From positions 6,619 to 70,618 of the forward strand of contig JANRID010000004.1 in the NCBI GenBank assembly GCA_033765305.1: DNA of 64,000 nucleotides, in the 5' to 3' direction. The stretch is from RDXT01 sp033765305 (GTDB lineage Bacteria > Bacteroidota > Bacteroidia > J057). This document shows positions 27,362 to 35,909 of this stretch, piece by piece. Position 1 is the first letter of the stretch. Every line of letters starts with the position of its first letter. The translations under genes and the position numbers were made by a program. Under the pieces are notes generated by a model. The model saw only the letters and a program-made list of their open reading frames with translations, made no database searches and was not told the DNA's origin.

Positions 27362-27432
27362 CCTGACAGGCTGGATTCCGAAGCCCGATTTTGACCAATT
27401 TGTCAGTGCCGCTTTGTCATTTTGGCATGACA
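27362..27432. promoter_or_regulatory. Cluster of TGTCA/TGACA palindromes upstream of groESL
   Basis: TGTCAT-TTTGGC-ATGACA (27415-27432) is a perfect inverted repeat. TGAC-CAATTT-GTCA (27392-27405) is a second with the same 6-base spacer, and CCTGACAGG (27362-27370) is a short third. No HrcA/CIRCE site (TTAGCACTC-N9-GAGTGCTAA) was found, so these may be the heat-shock operators or promoter parts of groESL. The rest of 27275-27518 shows no gene. Confidence 0.4.
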
Positions 27433-27518
27433 GATTGAGCAAGGGCCTGTAAGCCAAGCAGCCGCTGCCTGCGCCTGGCAAGCAGCGGCTGCGATGCGTC
27501 TGCCTGGCGGCAGCGCGG

Positions 27519-29063
27519 TCAGGGCAGCGGGACACCCGCCTCCGATACGCTGCGGATGGCCGCCTCCGGCTGGATCAGCTTGCCGGTCTGGCCGGAGGCA
27601 GGCAGCGAAGCGCCCGTTCCGCTGAGCAGTTCCCAGACCTGCTTCGTGCCGAGCTCCGGGTTGTAGGCTTTCAGGATGCCTGCCAGGCCCGCTACGATGG
27701 GCGTAGCCATCGAAGTGCCGCTGTACGACTGGTACTGGCTGCCGGGGACCGAGGACATGATGTTCACGCCCGGCGCAGCGATGGGCATGCCCAGGCTGGT
27801 ATTGGTGTTGGAAAACACTGCTTTATTCAGCTGCTCGTCCACGGCTGCCACGACGATGACGCCTTTGATATTGGCCGGGGAAAAGAGCTTCGCATCCATA
27901 TTGCTGTTGCCGGCGGCTACCACGACGACTGCGCCGAGCTTGCGGGCATACTTGATGGCATCCACCTGGGCTTTGGGCGCGCCGAAGGGCGCCGGTCCGC
28001 CGAGCGACATCGAAATGACGTCGGCACCGCCTTCGGCGGCCTGGACGATGGCGCGCGACACCGTAAGGTCGGACCCGCGTCCGCTGGCATCGAGTGCCGG
28101 ATAGCCGGTCAGGGTGAGGAATTCGCCGTTCCAGTTGAGCGAGCCTACGCCTTTGCCGTTGTTGGTGGCGGCGCCTGCGAGGCCGGCGCAATGGGTGCCG
28201 TGGCTGTGCTGGTCGCGGTCGCCTTCGCCGCCGCTTTCGGCGTACACCTCGTTGAGGTCTTCATGGGGGCGGTCAACGCCTGTATCCACAATGGCCACCT
28301 TGGCCTTCCGCACGGGCGGATGCGCCTGGAGCCATTCATATACCTGGTTGTAGTTCAGCGCCGCAGCATACCATTGCCGGTCCAGATAGGGATCATCGGC
28401 CAGAAAATCTGCGGACGAAGCACGCGGCTGCCCTGCCGACGGTTCGACAAGACGTACCGCATGATCCGGATCTGCGGAATCGACGTTTTCCTTGTCCTTT
28501 TCGAGCCGCATTTCGAGGAGCTGAGCCATCGACGTATCGACATGCACCACATAGTACTGCGCCAGATCCTCGTCTTCGTCCAGGCTGACTTCGGGGAAGG
28601 CCCGTTCGGCATGCGCACCGTATTTGCGGAGGATGGGCTCGATTTCGCTCAGCTGATCATCCGGCCCCAGCTCTACCAGCAGCACGGCATGCCGGGGATC
28701 GTTGCGGCGGTGGTCGCAGGCCTGCCCCGAAAACCAGGCAGGCAGTGCCGTCAGCCCGTAGATCAGGCCGCCCAGCACAACCCCGAGCAGGCCGGGCACC
28801 CAGAAGATCCGCGAAGGCTCCCGGTAGGCGCGCAGGTAGGCAGCAGCCAGCACCATGCCGGCGCCGAAATCCACAAGCAGGCGGGCAATGCGGGAAAATA
28901 CGCCCGCCGCCGGCGAAACCAGCGGAAAAGCAATCGCCGCCAGCATCAGCAGAAACGCCGGCAGCGGATTGAACGACAGGCCTTTTCCCCTGCGTACGAC
29001 GCCCCGCCCCAGAACCAGGAAAGCGGCTGCGGAAATCAGGATGCTGATGAGATGCACAGACAT
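27519..29063 (-). CDS. Membrane-anchored S8 (subtilisin-like) serine protease
   Basis: The protein has 514 residues. The first 110 carry three hydrophobic segments (about 4-18, 33-55 and 63-105), so the enzyme is anchored in the inner membrane rather than led by a signal peptide. A linker (about 120-210) resembles an I9-type pro-region and contains an acidic patch (DEDEDLAQYY). The catalytic triad is complete: Asp260 (IVDTGVD), His288 (SHGTHCAG) and Ser451 (GTSMATP), with oxyanion Asn386 (AAGN). It is downstream of groESL on the opposite operon side and appears to stand alone. Substrate unknown. Confidence 0.85.
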   Translation of the reverse strand: MSVHLISILISAAAFLVLGRGVVRRGKGLSFNPLPAFLLMLAAIAFPLVSPAAGVFSRIARLLVDFGAGMVLAAAYLRAYREPSRIFWVPGLLGVVLGGLIYGLTALPAWFSGQACDHRRNDPRHAVLLVELGPDDQLSEIEPILRKYGAHAERAFPEVSLDEDEDLAQYYVVHVDTSMAQLLEMRLEKDKENVDSADPDHAVRLVEPSAGQPRASSADFLADDPYLDRQWYAAALNYNQVYEWLQAHPPVRKAKVAIVDTGVDRPHEDLNEVYAESGGEGDRDQHSHGTHCAGLAGAATNNGKGVGSLNWNGEFLTLTGYPALDASGRGSDLTVSRAIVQAAEGGADVISMSLGGPAPFGAPKAQVDAIKYARKLGAVVVVAAGNSNMDAKLFSPANIKGVIVVAAVDEQLNKAVFSNTNTSLGMPIAAPGVNIMSSVPGSQYQSYSGTSMATPIVAGLAGILKAYNPELGTKQVWELLSGTGASLPASGQTGKLIQPEAAIRSVSEAGVPLP

Positions 29064-29109
29064 GTCGGAAGGCTGGATAAATCGTAGATGGCTGCTGAAT
29101 GATGCGGCA

Positions 29110-29325
29110 TCAGGCGCGTTCGATATGCTCGACCGAGACCGTCTGACCCCACATAAAAATATTGAACTCCATAACCGGCTGTACCCGGGCCTTGATTCTC
29201 AGCCCTTCCGCGCAGAACCTGCCAGGCAGCGCCGGGGAGGGGGTATACTTCTGGCCGTCGGCGCCTTCGATGCCCCAGAACCCGCCCGAAAGCGGCACGT
29301 AGGTGACAGTACCGGTAATTTCCAT
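29110..29325 (-). CDS. Small conserved hypothetical protein
   Basis: The protein has 71 residues, MEITGTVTYVPLSGGFWGIE with GADGQKYTPSPALP following. It looks like a small OB-fold-type or beta-barrel domain, as seen in short Bacteroidota proteins of unknown function (a G.V....GGFWGI...DG..Y.P pattern). No signal peptide. It lies 46 bases upstream of the subtilase gene on the same strand and could be co-transcribed with it. Confidence 0.6.
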   Translation of the reverse strand: MEITGTVTYVPLSGGFWGIEGADGQKYTPSPALPGRFCAEGLRIKARVQPVMEFNIFMWGQTVSVEHIERA

Positions 29326-29415
29326 ACAGTTTCGCGAAGCGACAGGTTACACGACTCATATATACGGAAATCTATGCGGGAGGTTGCCTGCGCTGCTGCG
29401 GAGGCCCCGGATGCA

Positions 29416-29449
29416 AGATGCCCCGCAGCACAGGGGCTGCGGGGCATCT
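29416..29449 (-). terminator. Rho-independent terminator after icd
   Basis: A 14-bp perfect stem (29416-29429 with 29436-29449; arm core GATGCCCCGCAGC) with a 6-base loop, 19 bases after the icd stop codon. On the minus strand it ends TCTTGC. Confidence 0.8.
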
Positions 29450-29468
29450 ATCTGCCGGGCCGGCGGGA

Positions 29469-30701
<1,233 letters not shown>

Positions 30702-30848
30702 AAGGACGATCGGTTAGTGTGAAGGAGGCGTTATCGAATTGCGCGCTAACTTACAGAAATCCCGGTGGATCTGAAATCCGGCAGGGTGTTTTTGGCGCCT
30801 GACCCGCCCGGATGGTCCGGCGAGCGGAAATCTGCCTATCTTGGCCCC

Positions 30849-32042
30849 GTGAAATTGCTGATCCTGGCGTCGAGATTTCCCTATCCCCTGGAGAAAGGCG
30901 ACAAGCTGCGGCTCTACCACCAGCTCCGCGGCCTGTCGCAGCAGCATGAGCTGGTGCTGGCTGCGCTGAGCGCGCACCCGCCCCGGGCGGAGCATCTGGC
31001 TGCGCTGCGGCCCTACTGCAGCCGGATCGAGGTGCTGCCCCTGCCGGCGTGGCGGCTGCCGCTGCGGCTGCTGGGCGGCCTGCTGCGGGGCCTGCCGGCC
31101 CAGGTGGCGTATTTTTTCGCGCCGTCCCTGCTGCCGCGCCTGCGGCAGCTGATCCGGGAGGAGCAGCCGGACGGGCTGTTCTGCCAGCTCATCCGCATGG
31201 CACCCTACGCGCAGGCGGCAGGCCTGCCCGCGCTGATCGATTATATGGACTGCTTCTCCGCCGGCACGCTGCGGCGGGCGGAGCAGTCGGGGCCGCTGCT
31301 GCGCCCGCTGCTGCGCTGGGAGGCCCGGCGCTGCGGGCGCTACGAAGCGGCGGTGTTTCCGGCTTTCCGGGCGCATACGGTCATCTCCGCGCAGGACCTT
31401 GGCAGCCTGCCGCTGCCCGCGCAGGCGCGCGCGCAGGTGCGCATCGTCTCCAACGGCATCGACACGCGGGCCTTCGCCCCCCTGCCCGGTGCCGCAGCCC
31501 CGGCCTATGCGGTGGTCTTTGTGGGGAATATGGGATATTTCCCGAATGTGGCGGCAGCCCGGATGCTGGCGCGGGAGATCATGCCGCTCGTCTGGGCGCA
31601 GCGCCCGGAGGCGCGGCTGCTGCTGGCCGGGGCACGGCCTGCGGCGGCGGTGCGGGCCCTCGCGCGCGACGCGCGCGTGCACGTGAGCGGCTGGATGCCC
31701 GACATCCGCGAGGCCTACGGGGCCGGCGAGGTCTTCGCCGCGCCGCTCTTCGCCGGCAGCGGCCAGCAGAACAAGATGCTCGAAGCCCTGGCGATGGCGC
31801 GTCCCTGCGTGACCACCCCGCTGGTCAACGAAGCCATCGGAGCGGCGCCGGGGCGGGAGCTGCTCGTCGCAGACGGGGCGCCAGCCTTCGCGCAGGCCAT
31901 TCTGGCGCTGCTCGGCGACCCCGCGCGCGGCCAGGCGCTCGGCGCCGCAGGCCGGGCCATGGTGGAGGCCCGCTACGGCTGGGAAGCCGCCAGCCGCCAG
32001 GCGGCGGCGGCGGTCGCGGGTATCGCAGGTATCGGATGGTAG
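30849..32042 (+). CDS. GT4-type glycosyltransferase (TIGR03087-like)
   Basis: The protein has 397 residues from GTG at 30849, giving VKLLILASRFPYPLEKGDKL, the expected start of this group. The C-terminal domain shows VVFVGNMGYFPN, SGWMPDIREAYGAGEVFAAP and SGQQNKMLEALAMARPCVTT, typical of GT4 enzymes related to the TIGR03087 sugar transferases. It probably adds a sugar to a surface polysaccharide or lipid carrier. A TATCTTGG box ends four bases before the GTG, suggesting a leaderless mRNA. The last codons (GIAGIGW) and the stop are made of REP-like sequence, so the original C-terminus may have been altered. Confidence 0.8.
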   Translation: MKLLILASRFPYPLEKGDKLRLYHQLRGLSQQHELVLAALSAHPPRAEHLAALRPYCSRIEVLPLPAWRLPLRLLGGLLRGLPAQVAYFFAPSLLPRLRQLIREEQPDGLFCQLIRMAPYAQAAGLPALIDYMDCFSAGTLRRAEQSGPLLRPLLRWEARRCGRYEAAVFPAFRAHTVISAQDLGSLPLPAQARAQVRIVSNGIDTRAFAPLPGAAAPAYAVVFVGNMGYFPNVAAARMLAREIMPLVWAQRPEARLLLAGARPAAAVRALARDARVHVSGWMPDIREAYGAGEVFAAPLFAGSGQQNKMLEALAMARPCVTTPLVNEAIGAAPGRELLVADGAPAFAQAILALLGDPARGQALGAAGRAMVEARYGWEAASRQAAAAVAGIAGIGW

Positions 32043-32092
32043 TTATCGGACAACTTCCCCAGCGTTGCGCTGAGAGTTGTCCGATAACTACC
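32038..32092. repeat. REP hairpin 1 (overlaps the glycosyltransferase stop codon)
   Basis: An 18-bp perfect stem: GGTAGTTATCGGACAACT (32038-32055) with its reverse complement at 32075-32092, and a 19-base loop. It overlaps the stop codon of the glycosyltransferase gene and could act as its terminator. Same family as the hairpins at 32188 and 32849. Confidence 0.85.
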
Positions 32093-32111
32093 AACTTCCC
32101 GCGTTATGCTT

Positions 32112-32129
32112 AGTTGCCCGATAATTACC
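32112..32129. repeat. Orphan REP half-site
   Basis: AGTTGCCCGATAATTACC matches the right arm of REP hairpin 1 with two differences and has no left arm. The RAYT stop codon (32125-32127) lies inside it. Confidence 0.6.
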
Positions 32130-32823
32130 TACGTCCGAAAGCGAGCCGGTATTCCTCGTGCGCCTGGACGAAACCCTCCACGGGCGTGGCAGGTATCGGA
32201 TAACTTTCACCGGCGTTATGTTGAGTTGTCCGATACCTGCCACCCTCAAAGTACTTTAGCATCGCCAGATGCACCCGCGCCCCATTCCCGGCCAGGTAAT
32301 CGTGGTAAGAGGAATACGGGTACGCCATGTAGCTCCTGCAAAAGCCATGATGAATCGGATTGTGGTGGATGTACAGCAGCTTGTCCAGCAGATGCGCCCG
32401 GTCCCGGATGAGCACCCGCTTGAACTTCGCCCGGAAGAGGCTGCCGACCCGGTCGTAGGACTTGCCAAAAGCCCTCGAATAACTCGTGAAAAAGCGCTTA
32501 AACTGGTCTTCATAAAAGGCATGGATCGGCACCTCGCCCCGCAGACAGGCCTGGGCCTTGGCGGTATGTTCCTGCGCGATCGCCGCTGTCACCGCCTCCG
32601 ACAGCGGCTTGAGCCGCCCCAGCACATGGAAGTGATTGGGCATCAGGCAATAGGCGTACATGTCCAGGTATGGCCCGAAATACACCTGCCACCGCCGCAG
32701 AAAAAACGCATAATTCTCCGGCTCCCGGAACAGGTTGTCATCCCCGACGGCGTGGTTGTAGATATGATATACTTGGCCCGGTTCGAGCTTCGCCCAGTAG
32801 TTGATGCGCTTGGGGGTAGGCAT
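32125..32823 (-). CDS. REP-associated tyrosine transposase (RAYT, Y1/IS200-like)
   Basis: The protein has 232 residues from the ATG at 32823 (MPTPKRINYWAKLEPGQVYH). Upstream codons would run through a REP hairpin and are rejected. HUH-type signatures are clear: YHIYNHAVGDDNLF, CLMPNHFHVLGRL (the two His of HUH), and the C-terminal YIHHNPIHHGF. Such domesticated single-copy transposases process REP palindromes. Four REP sequences surround or enter the gene. Residues 195-212 are exactly one REP hairpin translated in frame, so the C-terminus carries a REP insertion or was built from one. The catalytic Tyr should lie around the AFGKSYDRVGS region. Confidence 0.88.
   Translation of the reverse strand: MPTPKRINYWAKLEPGQVYHIYNHAVGDDNLFREPENYAFFLRRWQVYFGPYLDMYAYCLMPNHFHVLGRLKPLSEAVTAAIAQEHTAKAQACLRGEVPIHAFYEDQFKRFFTSYSRAFGKSYDRVGSLFRAKFKRVLIRDRAHLLDKLLYIHHNPIHHGFCRSYMAYPYSSYHDYLAGNGARVHLAMLKYFEGGRYRTTQHNAGESYPIPATPVEGFVQAHEEYRLAFGRR
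32188..32241. repeat. REP hairpin 2, inside the RAYT coding sequence
   Basis: GGCAGGTATCGGATAACT (32188-32205) pairs with AGTTGTCCGATACCTGCC (32224-32241) with one wobble. Relative to hairpin 1, two stem pairs differ in a compensated way (T-A to C-G and T-A to G-C). Its 54 bases are exactly 18 codons of the RAYT frame. Confidence 0.85.
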
Positions 32824-32848
32824 GCGTCGGAATGACGTTATTCGGGTT

Positions 32849-32897
32849 CGGATAAAAGGTATCGGATAACTTCGAATTATCCGATACCTTTTATCCG
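32849..32897. repeat. REP hairpin 3, upstream of the RAYT gene
   Basis: A 21-bp perfect stem (32849-32869 with 32877-32897) around CTTCGAA. The core GGTATCGGATAA is shared with hairpin 2. It ends 26 bases before the RAYT start codon. Confidence 0.85.
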
Positions 32898-32905
32898 TTA
32901 AAACC

Positions 32906-33067
32906 TTACTTCCGCTCCTCCGGCCCCTTCCAGCGCCGCCCTGCGCGGTCCATCTCCTCCACATCCTCCCACTCGAACTGGAGGCCCAGGGCTTTGAGCT
33001 GGGTGAGATCGTAGGGCTCTGCCTGGGTTATTGTGCTTCCAGCGCAGTCCGACTCTTTGTCGGGCGG
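32906..33067 (-). pseudogene. C-terminal gene remnant, 53 codons, no start
   Basis: Between a TAG (33068-33070) and a TAA (32906-32908) a frame reads QAEPYDLTQLKALGLQFEWE and then DVEEMDRAGRRWKGPEERK. Its composition is protein-like but it has no usable start codon. It looks like the tail of a gene cut off by the REP/RAYT region. Parent family not recognised. The remainder of 32824-33082 holds REP hairpin 3 and nothing else I can identify. Confidence 0.4.
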
Positions 33068-33082
33068 CTAGTTGGTAATGGT

Positions 33083-35836
33083 CTATTCCTCCCGCTCCGA
33101 TTCCAGAAATTCCTCGTCGTCGAGGGGCGGGCCTTCCGTGAGGGCTGCCCGGTCGAAGCGCGGGTCCTCCGGGCCCGGCGCCCGCGCCGGATCGAAGATC
33201 CGGAGGTCCGAAGGCAGCGCCGTGTACGGCGTGAAGTCCGGCACGGGGGCGAACAGATCCCCCAGATCGCTGGCGCCGGCGTCGTACTGGTTCAGGTACG
33301 GCAGGCCCAGCACATGCCAGAAGGTCTTGAATATCGACCCGAAGCTGTAATGCGCGTGCCCCGTATAGCCGCGCTTCGCCCAGGGGGAAATGACCATCAG
33401 GATGCTCCGGTGCGCGTCCACGTGGTCCACGCCGCCCTGCGCGTCGTCCTCCGTGACCACGATCATCGTGGAAGCCCAGTATTTCGTGCGGGAGATGTAC
33501 TCCACCAGCCGGCCCAGCGCCAGGTCGTTGTCGGCCATGTAGCTCTCCCGGAAGGGGTAGCCGGCCTCCGGCCGCTCGCCGGCGCCGTGGTCGTTGCCCA
33601 GGATGACCGTGAGCACCTGCGGCATCGTATCCGGCCCCTGAATCCACTTCGCCTCGAACTCCTCGATGAATTTATCCACCCGGAACTGGTCCGGGATGGC
33701 CATGTTGTACGTGGGGAAGATGCGGGAGCTGTTTCGGAAGAGCGGCGCCGGCACCGGGTAGTTGACCGCGTAGGCGTAGCCGTGTTTGAAGGCCGCGTTA
33801 TCGCTGAGGTGGGGCGCAAACATGATGCCGCAGCCGAAATTCCAGAAAGAGATGCCGTTGCGGTCCAGATGCTCCCACATGGAGCCCGCTTCGTTGTAGT
33901 CTTCGGGATAAATGGCGCCCGAAGCGCCTTCGAAGGCCAGGTTGCCCGGCGCGCGCGAGCTGTCGCGCATCGTCCGGGCACCGCCGTAGGCGGCGCTGAC
34001 GCTGCTCTCCACCCACTCGTTGGGATAGGTCGCTGACAGCCATCGGTGCCCGTCGGCGCTGTGGTCGCTGTCCACGTAGAAATTGTCCGCCAAGGCAAAC
34101 TGCCGCGCCAGCGCCAGGTGATTGGGCATCACCGTCGCCGCTTCCACCCGCCGGCTGCCGTCGCGGCTGCTGAAGGAGGCATTTTCCCCGAAACGCGCCA
34201 GCGCCGCTTCGCCCTTGCCGCCCGGCAGCTGCCCGAAGACTTCGTCGTAGGTACGGTTTTCCTTGGAGACGAAAATGATGTGCCGGATAGGCGTTTTCAT
34301 CTGCCTGGCAGCATAGAGCGGCACCGGATGCCCCGGCCCCCGCTCCGCAAACGCCGGATCGCCGGAGGGCAGGAAGCGGAAGTTGTTGCGGATGGCCTGG
34401 CCGGTCAGCTCGCTCAGCTTCATGTCATCCGGAATGGGCATGATGCTCACGCTGCCTTTCATCAGGTTCCCTACCCCGCTGCCTTCGGGCCCCGGCGTAA
34501 AGGCGGAGCCGCCGTTGGGGCCGCTGCCGTAGCCTTTGGCATTGGCCACAATCAGATGCTTTCCGTCCGGCGTCACCTGGAGCTTGGACGGAAACCAGCC
34601 CGCCGGGATCAGGCCCTGCAGCTCCTGCTTCTGCACATCGATCACCCCCACGGCATTCAGTCCGGCCAGGGCCACGTAGAGCCGCCGCTGGTCGGGCGAA
34701 AGGGCGAGTCCGAAGGGAATGGCCCCGCGCAGGCTCCGCAGGCGCGGGTCGGGCGTGAGCATGATGTTCCGCTCCACCCGGCCCAGGTGGCGGTTGATGA
34801 CGGAAATGCAGTCGTTGTTGCCGTTGCTCACAAACACATAGTCGTCCGTGGCTACGAGGGAATTGGGGCTGGAGCCGCCCACCGCCGGGATGCCTTCGAT
34901 CAGGTCCCCCACCTTGAAGCCGGTTTTGACCTTCGAAACCACCGTCTGGCGCTCCAGATCGATGGTCCAGACCGAAAACGACTCCGGCACATTGGGATCG
35001 CCCAGGCCGGGCACGTCCAGGCTGTCCGTATGGATGCCTTCGACGGATGCCTGGGAGCCGTAGGCGAAGGGCGGGTACTGCAGTGCGGTTTCGGCAGGCC
35101 GTTTGGGATCGAAGGAGGGAATCCAGCGGTACTCGTACATGCCGACATTGGCGACGAAGACCTGGCGCCCGTCCGGCGACAGGGCGATGCCGAAGGGATA
35201 GCGCCCGGTGCGGACATTGCCGGTCAGCTGCCGGGTTTCCGTATCAGCGGTCAGCATGCGGAAGCCGATCTGATCCACCGCATAAATCCGCTTGCCGTCC
35301 TGGCTCAGGACCAGATCGCCGATATAGCCGTGGGTAAAATCGCTGGTATCGGTTCTGACCGCGCAGTCGATCGCGCCGGTTTTGGCGCCGGTGGCCAGGT
35401 CGAAGAGGAAGATCTTGTTCTCCTGCCCGCCTGCCACGTAGAGGGTCTGATTATCAGGGGAAATGGCAAGCCCCATAAATACCGAAGCCAGCACTCCGGC
35501 ATCGGTCTGCGCGCCTTCCGGGATCTGCTGCACCTGCGGCTGCGCCGCCAGCAGGTTGCGGATGATGGACACCGAAATGGGCGAAATGCCGGAATTTGCC
35601 GTGACGGCGACCGAGCCGTCCGGACTGAGGACCAGGCCGTAGGGATGCGGCGCCACCATGACGGTGTTTCCGTAGGGCGTCAGCAGGCGCCCGTTGGGCA
35701 GGACGGTCTCGCCGTCGCGCCGGATTTCGCAGTAGCGGTCGCCGGCAGGGGCGACGGGGATCCAGCGCGAATCCTCCGGGGTACGGCAGGCGGCGGACAG
35801 GGCAATCAGGCAGAGGGGGAGCAGGCGGCGGAGCAT
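33083..35836 (-). CDS. Lipoprotein with YncE-type beta-propeller and phosphoesterase domain
   Basis: The protein has 917 residues from the ATG at 35836, chosen for the lipoprotein signal MLRRLLPLCLIALSAAC. Residues about 40-480 are a YVTN/YncE-like propeller with repeated blades (ALSPDGRQVFVANVG, ALSPDQRRLYVALAGLNAVG). Residues about 510-890 are a phosphoesterase/phospholipase-C-like domain: HIIFVSKENRTYDEVFG, NFYVDSDHSADGHRWLSA, VVTEDDAQGGVDHVDAHR. This two-domain layout is common in Bacteroidota and Acidobacteriota proteins labelled bifunctional YncE/alkaline phosphatase family. It should sit in the periplasm or on the surface. The natural phosphoester is unknown. Confidence 0.85.
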   Translation of the reverse strand: MLRRLLPLCLIALSAACRTPEDSRWIPVAPAGDRYCEIRRDGETVLPNGRLLTPYGNTVMVAPHPYGLVLSPDGSVAVTANSGISPISVSIIRNLLAAQPQVQQIPEGAQTDAGVLASVFMGLAISPDNQTLYVAGGQENKIFLFDLATGAKTGAIDCAVRTDTSDFTHGYIGDLVLSQDGKRIYAVDQIGFRMLTADTETRQLTGNVRTGRYPFGIALSPDGRQVFVANVGMYEYRWIPSFDPKRPAETALQYPPFAYGSQASVEGIHTDSLDVPGLGDPNVPESFSVWTIDLERQTVVSKVKTGFKVGDLIEGIPAVGGSSPNSLVATDDYVFVSNGNNDCISVINRHLGRVERNIMLTPDPRLRSLRGAIPFGLALSPDQRRLYVALAGLNAVGVIDVQKQELQGLIPAGWFPSKLQVTPDGKHLIVANAKGYGSGPNGGSAFTPGPEGSGVGNLMKGSVSIMPIPDDMKLSELTGQAIRNNFRFLPSGDPAFAERGPGHPVPLYAARQMKTPIRHIIFVSKENRTYDEVFGQLPGGKGEAALARFGENASFSSRDGSRRVEAATVMPNHLALARQFALADNFYVDSDHSADGHRWLSATYPNEWVESSVSAAYGGARTMRDSSRAPGNLAFEGASGAIYPEDYNEAGSMWEHLDRNGISFWNFGCGIMFAPHLSDNAAFKHGYAYAVNYPVPAPLFRNSSRIFPTYNMAIPDQFRVDKFIEEFEAKWIQGPDTMPQVLTVILGNDHGAGERPEAGYPFRESYMADNDLALGRLVEYISRTKYWASTMIVVTEDDAQGGVDHVDAHRSILMVISPWAKRGYTGHAHYSFGSIFKTFWHVLGLPYLNQYDAGASDLGDLFAPVPDFTPYTALPSDLRIFDPARAPGPEDPRFDRAALTEGPPLDDEEFLESEREE

Positions 35837-35857
35837 AGGACGGCATTGGGAGCCGGA

Positions 35858-35865
35858 CAAATATA
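35858..35865 (-). promoter_or_regulatory. -7 promoter element of the propeller/phosphoesterase gene
   Basis: TATATTTG on the minus strand, 21 bases before the ATG at 35836. The only upstream TTG is 12 bases away, so the -33 element is unclear. Confidence 0.4.
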
Positions 35866-35909
35866 CACCGGAACCGGCAACGCCGATGCGCGGAGCCGTT
35901 ACCGCTGCG

